The translations under genes and the position numbers were made by a program. The notes below the pieces were generated by a model. That model was not told the DNA's origin. It made no database searches and saw only the letters and a list, made by a program, of their open reading frames with translations. DNA of 64,000 nt, from contig OY764876.1 of assembly GCA_963668595.1 (NCBI GenBank), positions 4,030,001 to 4,094,000 of the forward strand, read 5' to 3'. Position 1 is the stretch's first letter; each line of letters opens with the position of its first letter. Shown here one piece after another: positions 58,484-64,000 of the stretch. Origin of the DNA: GWE2-42-39 sp963668595 (GTDB taxonomy: Bacteria; Bacteroidota; Bacteroidia; Bacteroidales; Prolixibacteraceae).

Positions 58484-59236
58484 ATGGAAGCTATTATTAT
58501 TGAAGACGAAACCGCAGCTGTAAAAAATCTGAAAGCAATACTTGACGCAGTTGCCCCGGAACTGAAAATCATTGCAACGCTCGACAGTGTAAAAAAAAGT
58601 GTGGAGTGGCTGAAAAATCACGATGCGCCGGAACTTATTTTCATGGACGTTCATCTGGCCGACGGGCAATCATTTCATATATTTAAACAGGTAGAAGTTG
58701 AATCGCCGGTTATTTTCACCACCGCATACGACGAATATGCGTTTGAAGCTTTTAAAGTTCATAGCATTGATTATTTGCTAAAACCAATTAACCCGGAAGA
58801 CGTGTTGCGTGCCTTGAATAAATTCAGAAAGCTGACACGTTCGGATAAGAAAGATTATTTATCACGAATTTCAGCAATGATGTCGGAACGTCAATATTTT
58901 CGGACATTTCTGGTTCAGAAAAAAGATCGGCTGATTCCTTTACCGGTAAACCGCATTGCTTATTTCTATTCGAAAGACGAAAAAGTGACCGTGTGTTCTT
59001 TGGATGGAGAATGCTATCCGTACGACAAGACGCTCGATTCATTGATGACAAAACTCGATCCTGTTGAATTTTTCAGGGCAAACCGGCAATACATTATAGC
59101 CCATTCTGCTGTTCGGGAAGTGATTGTGTGGTTTGGCGGACGTTTGTCTGTTGTTCTTTTTGCCGAAACCGATGAACGGGTAATTATCAGTAAAGCCCGG
59201 GTCACGGCCTTTAAAAATTGGATGACAAAACGCTAA
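58484..59236 (+). CDS. LytTR-family response regulator
   Basis: 250 residues from the ATG at 58484. Receiver domain 1-120 with acid pocket EDE (7-9), phospho-acceptor D55 in LIFMDVHLADG, and YLLKPINPEDV. Residues about 145-250 are a LytTR DNA-binding domain (KKDRLIPLPVNRIAYFYSKD, FFRANRQYIIAHSAVREVIV). LytTR dimers bind direct repeats about two helical turns apart; such a repeat lies 47 bases after its stop, before the VTC operon. This links the two-component system to those genes. Confidence 0.94.
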   Translation: MEAIIIEDETAAVKNLKAILDAVAPELKIIATLDSVKKSVEWLKNHDAPELIFMDVHLADGQSFHIFKQVEVESPVIFTTAYDEYAFEAFKVHSIDYLLKPINPEDVLRALNKFRKLTRSDKKDYLSRISAMMSERQYFRTFLVQKKDRLIPLPVNRIAYFYSKDEKVTVCSLDGECYPYDKTLDSLMTKLDPVEFFRANRQYIIAHSAVREVIVWFGGRLSVVLFAETDERVIISKARVTAFKNWMTKR

Positions 59237-59262
59237 TTCTCAGTTTGTGAAAAAATCTATTT

Positions 59263-59301
59263 AACGGAAAAATTCCTGCTTCACCCCTCATTTTTTCCGT
59301 T
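59263..59301. terminator. Possible hairpin after the LytTR gene
   Basis: AACGGAAAAA (59263-59272) can pair with TTTTTCCGTT (59292-59301). It overlaps the predicted LytTR operator, so either the hairpin or the operator reading may be the meaningful one. Confidence 0.4.
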
Positions 59302-59311
59302 TCACCCTTCG
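59283..59311 (+). promoter_or_regulatory. Predicted LytTR operator: direct repeat with 21-bp period
   Basis: ACCCCTCA (59283-59290), 13 bases, ACCCTTCG (59304-59311). A wider view gives 10 of 12 matches between the repeats at 59278 and 59299. The 8-N13-8 geometry is the same as the known E. coli YehT/BtsR site, an ACC-type octamer repeated at 21 bp, and YpdB sites have the same period. It lies 144 bases before the VTC gene start. Confidence 0.55.
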
Positions 59312-59454
59312 CGACATACTATCCCTGTAATTTCCTCATTATAATAGTAAAATGAATTTGAGGAGAATGTTTTTCCTGACAATTCTGAATATAGAGAAGC
59401 TTGACAAAATAGCAACTTAATATTTGGATGAGCAGGGGAAATAAGGAGGGAAAA

Positions 59455-60219
59455 ATGGAAGCAAAAGTGAAAAATTTACGGGAAACTGTGTCTGAATTTG
59501 GCACGGTAACGTTGGCTGATTTGAATAAAGTGAAACTGATGAATCGAATGGATCAAAAGTTTTGCTTGCCAGCCGATCAGCTGATGCCTGTGTTGCGTGA
59601 ACTCAGTAATGAGTATTCGATGTTGGAAATTGATGGAGAAAAGATATTCCGGTATAGCAATATTTATTTCGATACAATTGATGATAAGATGTTTCTTTCT
59701 CATCAAAATGGGAGGAGGAATCGGTATAAAGTCCGGATGCGCCGATATGTTGAAACGAATGATTGTTTTCTTGAAATAAAGTTTAAAAACAACAAAGGGA
59801 GAACAATTAAGTCGCGTGTTGAAAGGACGGACATGCATCCGGCTTTTGCCGATCGGGAACTGCTGTTTCTTCAGCAATTATTGCCATTTCAGAATACTGA
59901 AATTATTCCCAAGTTGCAAAACCGATTCTTTCGGATGACGCTCGTCGATCAGCAATATACCGAACGGATAACCATCGATCTCTTTCCTGAGTTTGAAAAT
60001 AAGTCAGACAAAATGGTCCTCGATAACCTGGTAATTATTGAGGTGAAATACGATCGTAGTAGCCAGCGATCGCTGATGAGCCAGATTCTGCGCACTTACC
60101 GGATCAGGGAACGGGGTTTCAGTAAATATTGCATAGGCCGCTCGTTGCTTGACACTGGAATCAAGAAAAATAATTTTAAGCCGATATTATTAGAAATCAA
60201 AAAGAAATATATCAACTAA
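59455..60219 (+). CDS. VTC-domain (polyphosphate polymerase-like) protein
   Basis: 254 residues. The ATG at 59455 is chosen because GGAGGG lies just upstream; an ATG at 59428 is less well placed. VTC/CYTH-tunnel signatures: MNRMDQKFCLP, SNIYFDT, RYKVRMRRY, FLEIKFKNNKGRTIKSR and VIIEVKYD, giving the ring of Arg, Lys and Glu residues that hold a phosphate chain and metal. The yeast Vtc4 domain makes polyphosphate from ATP; bacterial versions are unproven. No membrane segment, so cytoplasmic. First gene of a four-gene operon; DUF4956 starts 5 bases later. Confidence 0.9.
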   Translation: MEAKVKNLRETVSEFGTVTLADLNKVKLMNRMDQKFCLPADQLMPVLRELSNEYSMLEIDGEKIFRYSNIYFDTIDDKMFLSHQNGRRNRYKVRMRRYVETNDCFLEIKFKNNKGRTIKSRVERTDMHPAFADRELLFLQQLLPFQNTEIIPKLQNRFFRMTLVDQQYTERITIDLFPEFENKSDKMVLDNLVIIEVKYDRSSQRSLMSQILRTYRIRERGFSKYCIGRSLLDTGIKKNNFKPILLEIKKKYIN

Positions 60220-60224
60220 AAACC

Positions 60225-60908
60225 ATGATGCATTTTGTCGATTTATTATTAACTGCTCCTGAAGCGAGTAAACAGCTGGAATTATTCAATATTAAGTTGA
60301 TTAATGTGGAAGACTTCCTGGCCTTGCTGGTCCGTTTTGCCCTTAATTTAATGGTCGTTACTGCGATTGTTGTCGGACTTTATGCAAAAACGAGCAAGCG
60401 TAAAGATTTTTATTTCAGCTTTATTGCTGTAAGTATGGTTATTTTCCTGCTTTGTTTTCTATTGGTTAGCGTGAAAATTGAACTTGGTTTTGCACTGGGC
60501 TTGTTTGCTGTGTTTGGCATTATCCGGTATCGTACCGATTCGATTCCAATTAAAGAAATGACCTATTTGTTTGTGGTGATTGGCGTTTCGGTAATTAATG
60601 CACTATCGAATAAAAAAGTTAGTTATGCCGAATTGATAACTACAAATCTTTTGATTGTAGCAGGTCTTTATATTCTGGAAAGCATATTGAATCTGAGACA
60701 GGAAATTTCGTACCGGATTATTTATGAGAAGATTGAAAACGTTCAGTCGGGGCAGGAAGAAATATTACTGGACGACTTGAAGCGCAGGACAGGAAAAGAA
60801 ATCAAACGATTCGAAATTGAACGAATTGATTTTCTGCGTGATGTGGCCTATATTAATGTGTTTTTTGATATAAATGGGACGAAAATGTTTGCGAAGAAGA
60901 ATAATTAA
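60225..60908 (+). CDS. DUF4956 inner-membrane protein
   Basis: 227 residues with four to five membrane helices in the first 150 (ALNLMVVTAIVVGLYA, IAVSMVIFLLCFLLVSV, FALGLFAVFGIIRYRTD, MTYLFVVIGVSVINALS, LLIVAGLYILESIL) and a soluble C-terminal domain (EEILLDDLKRRTGKEIKRFE). The IIRYRTDSIPIKEMTY stretch is the family hallmark. DUF4956 genes are repeatedly found next to VTC-domain genes; a channel or partner for the polymer is a reasonable guess. Co-transcribed with the VTC gene. Confidence 0.9.
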   Translation: MMHFVDLLLTAPEASKQLELFNIKLINVEDFLALLVRFALNLMVVTAIVVGLYAKTSKRKDFYFSFIAVSMVIFLLCFLLVSVKIELGFALGLFAVFGIIRYRTDSIPIKEMTYLFVVIGVSVINALSNKKVSYAELITTNLLIVAGLYILESILNLRQEISYRIIYEKIENVQSGQEEILLDDLKRRTGKEIKRFEIERIDFLRDVAYINVFFDINGTKMFAKKNN

Positions 60909-60918
60909 AAAATGATAG

Positions 60919-61599
60919 ATGATGAGACGGAGATTTATTCTTTTTTCAGTATTGCTGGTGCTTGGATTAAGTACAAAAAGTTGGGCTCAGTCGGACGATT
61001 TTGGAGCATGGCTTAGTGTGGGGCTTGAGAAAAAGTACGAGAAATGGACTTTTGAACTGGAGCAAGAGTTGAGGTCGATGGAAAATTCGGGTGAACTGGA
61101 ACGGATTTCAACACAGCTGGGGGTTAGTTATAAACTTTGTAAGCCGCTAAAAATAGGTGCTTCTTATCAGTTTATTTCGATGAATGATCTGGAAAATGAG
61201 ACAATGCAACCACGTCACCGGTTCAATGCGTTTGTGCAGGGAAAATACGAATGGAAACGATTCACTTTTTCGTTGAGGGAACGGATGCAATTGACCTTTA
61301 AAGATGAAACCGAACGAACTTATAAAATGAATCCTAAATGGAGTCTGAGGTCGAAACTGAAGGTGGACTACAATATTGCTGGTTCTCCCATATCTCCATT
61401 TGTCGGATTTGAATCATTTTATCAGTTAAATAATCCGGATGGGAATAAATTCGACGGGTTGAGGTATTCGCTGGGAGCTGGATACAAATTGAATAAGCAT
61501 CATCATATTGATGTGTTTGGTTTGATTGATAAAGAAATTAATGTAAAAAATCCGGTGCAGCGATTCGTTGCCGGACTTGCTTACACGTATTCGTTTTAA
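60919..61599 (+). CDS. DUF2490 outer-membrane barrel protein
   Basis: 226 residues with a signal peptide ending at SWAQ. The rest is alternating beta strands (AWLSVGLEKKYEKWTFELEQ, LGVSYKLCKPLKIGASYQF, RFNAFVQGKYEWKRFTFSLR) ending in AGLAYTYSF, a C-terminal Phe signal for outer-membrane insertion. DUF2490 proteins are predicted small barrels of about 10 strands; role unknown. It starts 10 bases after DUF4956 and is the outer-membrane part of the operon. Confidence 0.88.
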   Translation: MMRRRFILFSVLLVLGLSTKSWAQSDDFGAWLSVGLEKKYEKWTFELEQELRSMENSGELERISTQLGVSYKLCKPLKIGASYQFISMNDLENETMQPRHRFNAFVQGKYEWKRFTFSLRERMQLTFKDETERTYKMNPKWSLRSKLKVDYNIAGSPISPFVGFESFYQLNNPDGNKFDGLRYSLGAGYKLNKHHHIDVFGLIDKEINVKNPVQRFVAGLAYTYSF

Positions 61600-61651
61600 A
61601 AAATGTTTTTGCGCTGAGAAAAATGAGAATGTCGAATTTTAAAGAACAGAA

Positions 61652-63418
61652 ATGATGAACTTGATAAGTAAATTACTTTGGTGTCTGACTTTTTTTGCCG
61701 CATTACTGTCGGCCTGCGAAAGTGAGTTAGAGGAAACAGAGGAGACAGAAGAGGATATTGCTGAAACAATTTCCGATGCAACAGAAAATAATGCGGAGAG
61801 TCACGAAGCCGCAACCGATTACGTTTGGAACGAGAGCCAGGTGGTTGCTGTGCAACTTAATGGAAGTACTGCTACAACGTCGGGTAGTGGCGTGAAAATA
61901 TCAGGAAACAAAATTACGGTGTCGTCAGCCGGAACCTATAAATTTACCGGAACTCTGACTGATGGACAGATTATTGTGAATACCGCTGACGCAACAATTG
62001 TTCGGCTTATCCTGAATGGAGCAACAATTACCTGTTCAAACAGTGCCCCGATCAATATTGAAAAGGCGGCAAAAGCATTGATTGTTTTGGCTGATAATAC
62101 CGTGAATACGCTCACTGATGGAGCTTCTTACCAACTGGCATCAGGTAGCGATGAACCCAATGCAGCAGTGTTTAGTAAAAGCGACCTGACCATTTACGGC
62201 ACGGGAACTCTTGTGGTAGATGCCAATTATAACGATGGAATTACCAGTAAAGATGGTTTGATTTTGAAAAGTGGAATTGTAAAAGTGGATGCAAAAGATG
62301 ATGGTATTCGTGGAAAAGATTATTGCATTATTGACGATGGAACCGTTCAGATAACTGCTGGTGGCGATGGTTTGAAATCGGATAACGAAGACGATGCCGA
62401 CTGCGGTTATATTCTGATTAAAAAACTTACAGCAACTATTGTTTCTGGCGGCGATGCGATTTCAGCCAATACCGATGTGATGATTGAAGATGGTGATTAC
62501 ACCATTACTTCAGGTGGAGGTAACAGCAAAACTGTTAGCTCCGATCTCTCCTGCAAGGGAATAAAAGGAGCAGTGAACCTGATTGTCGATAAAGGTACTT
62601 TTTCGCTGAATTGTGCTGACGATGCGATTCATTCCAATGGCGCAGTTGTGGTAAATGATGGAACGTTTGTAATCTCAACCGGAGACGATGGTCTTCATGC
62701 TGATTCATCGTTGAAAGTAAATGGAGGTGATATTACAATAAGCAAATCATACGAAGGAATTGAAAGTAAAATTATTGAAATAACAAGCGGAACCATTCAT
62801 CTTAAATCGAGTGACGACGGAGTGAATGTTGCTGATGGCTCGGGTGCCGAAATGGGAGGCGGTTGGCCGGGAGGAAATATGAATACCAGTACAAGTAGTA
62901 ATTTGTATTTACGTATCAGCGGTGGTTATATTTATGTCAATGCTGGTGGCGATGGCATTGATGTGAATGGTTCTATTGAAATGAGTGGAGGAACAGTGAT
63001 TGTGGATGGTCCAACCTCGAATGGGAATGGCCCGCTTGATTACGATAGGAGCTTTAAAATAACCGGAGGATTCTTGCTTGCAGTCGGGAGTTCGGGCATG
63101 GCTCAGGCTCCGGATACCAGCTCGTCGCAAAATTCAATCTTGCTGAATTTTACTTCAACCAAACAAGCAGGTACAATTATTCGTGTTCAAACTACCGAAG
63201 GGAAAGAACTCTTTACCTATTCTCCGGCAAAATCGTATCAGTCGGTTGCTTTCTCTTCGCCTGATTTGGCTAAAAGTACATCATACGATATTTATTTCGG
63301 GGGAAGCTCAACGGGAACGGTTGTAGATGGATTGTTTAACAGTGGCGTTTATTCTTCGGGAACAAAATCGACAAGTTTTACAGTTTCTTCAACTACAACA
63401 AAAGTGAGCGTTAAGTAG
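61652..63418 (+). CDS. Beta-helix carbohydrate-binding lipoprotein (Cthe_2159-like)
   Basis: 588 residues with lipobox LLSAC (Cys near 23), followed by a 25-residue strongly acidic linker (SELEETEETEEDIAE), which resembles a surface export signal. The body has right-handed beta-helix turns of about 20-25 residues carrying repeated GDGI/DDGI Asp-Gly motifs (YNDGITSKDG, DDGIRGKDY, GDGLKSDNEDDADCG, DDAIHSNGA, GDGIDVNGS), likely calcium sites. The Cthe_2159 family binds acidic polysaccharides and co-occurs with VTC, DUF4956 and CotH genes. Last gene of the operon; terminator follows. Confidence 0.9.
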   Translation: MMNLISKLLWCLTFFAALLSACESELEETEETEEDIAETISDATENNAESHEAATDYVWNESQVVAVQLNGSTATTSGSGVKISGNKITVSSAGTYKFTGTLTDGQIIVNTADATIVRLILNGATITCSNSAPINIEKAAKALIVLADNTVNTLTDGASYQLASGSDEPNAAVFSKSDLTIYGTGTLVVDANYNDGITSKDGLILKSGIVKVDAKDDGIRGKDYCIIDDGTVQITAGGDGLKSDNEDDADCGYILIKKLTATIVSGGDAISANTDVMIEDGDYTITSGGGNSKTVSSDLSCKGIKGAVNLIVDKGTFSLNCADDAIHSNGAVVVNDGTFVISTGDDGLHADSSLKVNGGDITISKSYEGIESKIIEITSGTIHLKSSDDGVNVADGSGAEMGGGWPGGNMNTSTSSNLYLRISGGYIYVNAGGDGIDVNGSIEMSGGTVIVDGPTSNGNGPLDYDRSFKITGGFLLAVGSSGMAQAPDTSSSQNSILLNFTSTKQAGTIIRVQTTEGKELFTYSPAKSYQSVAFSSPDLAKSTSYDIYFGGSSTGTVVDGLFNSGVYSSGTKSTSFTVSSTTTKVSVK

Positions 63419-63437
63419 TAGTTATGTTATATTGAGT

Positions 63438-63480
63438 AATGATGCTCCCAACGAGTGGTTTGTTGGGGCATCATTTTTTT
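63438..63480. terminator. Terminator of the VTC operon
   Basis: AATGATGC and CCCAAC pair with GTTGGG and GCATCATT, followed by seven T residues. Confidence 0.85.
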
Positions 63481-64000
63481 ATACTAAATTTTTCTGATAA
63501 ATCTCCAGTGCGGCAGGGAATGGTTGCAGTGCCCGTTCAAAAATTCCCAGCGAATAAGCAATGGTGAGTCCGTAATTGGTAATTGGCACTCCGGCCTGAC
63601 GCGCTTTCATTATACGATTCAGCATTTCACGCCGGTTCCACATGCAGGCGCCGCAGTGAATAATCAGTTTATATTCTGAAATATTGTCAGGGAAATCGTG
63701 CCCGCGTTGGTGGTCAATCTGTAATTTTCCTCCGACATACTGAGTCAGCCAGCGAGGAATTTTTACTGTGCCAATGTCTTCCCCAATTGGGTGATGCGAA
63801 CAGGCCTCTGCAATCAATACCTTGTCGCCGGTTTTTAACTGATCGATTGCCATTGCTCCGCGTACCATTTCTGCCAAATCGCCTTGGTGGCGTGCAAAAA
63901 GAATGGAAAAGCTGGTTAGCGGAATTTCAGGCGGAGTGTCGGCTGCTACTTTCAAAAAAGCCTGACTGTCGGTAACCACCAGTTTGGGCGGTTTATTTAG
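63479..64000 (-). CDS. hydF: [FeFe]-hydrogenase maturation GTPase HydF, C-terminal part
   Basis: 173 residues of the C-terminal cluster-binding domain; the GTPase domain lies beyond the window. The iron-sulfur ligands are present as ACSHHPIGED and IIHCGACMWNRREM, with GVPITNYGLTIAYSLGIFER near the end, all typical of HydF. HydF is the scaffold on which HydE and HydG build the hydrogenase di-iron subcluster. Its presence indicates an [FeFe]-hydrogenase and an anaerobic lifestyle. Convergent with the VTC operon, sharing the terminator region. Confidence 0.95.
   Translation of the reverse strand, partial: LNKPPKLVVTDSQAFLKVAADTPPEIPLTSFSILFARHQGDLAEMVRGAMAIDQLKTGDKVLIAEACSHHPIGEDIGTVKIPRWLTQYVGGKLQIDHQRGHDFPDNISEYKLIIHCGACMWNRREMLNRIMKARQAGVPITNYGLTIAYSLGIFERALQPFPAALEIYQKNLV

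Noticed and set aside
61652..63418. Repeated DNA within the last gene, considered as a CRISPR-like or tandem array
   Set aside because: The repeats are degenerate at DNA level and in frame; they encode beta-helix turns of one protein. No CRISPR array was seen anywhere in the window.
1..64000. tRNA and rRNA genes
   Set aside because: Read for T-loop (GTTCGANTC-like) and rRNA signatures on both strands by eye; none found, though a tool-based scan was not possible.

Overview
The window comes from a Bacteroidota chromosome, most likely an anaerobic or facultative marine or sediment member of the Bacteroidales/Marinilabiliales. Evidence: many promoters with the phylum-specific TAnnTTTG -7 element, few strong Shine-Dalgarno sites, abundant signal-peptide and lipoprotein genes, a TonB-dependent receptor, a type IX secretion Plug protein (DUF5103), a type II glutamine synthetase, a complete Na+-translocating NQR operon, and the 3' end of the [FeFe]-hydrogenase maturase gene hydF. 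The species cannot be named from the sequence alone.

Layout. 1-7.4 kb: end of an alpha-L-fucosidase and a secreted sugar isomerase, gdhA, a cyclophilin, an MFS transporter, a DUF1080/metal-hydrolase fusion lipoprotein and two small redox/membrane proteins. 7.5-11.7 kb: glutamine synthetase and leuS. 11.9-16.2 kb: an AT-rich orphan, a GNAT acetyltransferase, a Crp-type regulator beside a ferredoxin-DUF4405 pair, a Ca2+/Na+ antiporter and a small heat-shock protein. 16.2-18.9 kb: an accessory patch with an orphan VgrG-tip protein, a PAAR protein, frameshifted gene remnants and small AT-rich genes. 19-27.4 kb: a TPP-riboswitch-controlled TonB receptor, pepD, an MFS transporter, DUF4831 and Plug. 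27.5-33.4 kb: nqrABCDEF. 33.6-38.5 kb: an orphan membrane protein, a CPBP protease, a transglutaminase lipoprotein, an unknown envelope protein, a DUF1080 hydrolase and a small HTH protein. 38.7-45.3 kb: a peptidoglycan-sugar module (NagZ-serine hydrolase fusion, NamZ, SSS symporter), then a GH16 glucanase. 45.4-49.3 kb: a beta-helix lipoprotein, a secreted endonuclease/phosphatase, an M23 lipoprotein between two REP-like palindromes, and a relic of the groEL 3' end. 49.3-57.1 kb: alaS, an M23 peptidase, a MerR regulator, Nif3 plus zinc-ribbon protein, YqgE and AmrS. 57.3-63.4 kb: a LytS/LytTR two-component system next to a four-gene VTC/DUF4956/DUF2490/beta-helix operon. The window closes inside hydF.

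How the genes work together. The strongest candidate for an undescribed system is 57.3-63.4 kb. A cytoplasmic VTC-type (polyphosphate polymerase-like) enzyme, an inner-membrane DUF4956 protein, an outer-membrane DUF2490 barrel and a probable surface beta-helix lipoprotein form one operon spanning every layer of the envelope. A direct repeat with a 21-bp period (ACCCCTCA-N13-ACCCTTCG) lies between the LytTR gene and the operon, matching the geometry of known LytTR operators. Other links that can be read directly are a TPP riboswitch assigning a TonB receptor to thiamine uptake, a 12-bp palindrome placed about 41 bp upstream of the predicted start of the ferredoxin transcript beside a Crp-family gene, and a compact exo-acting peptidoglycan-sugar salvage locus.
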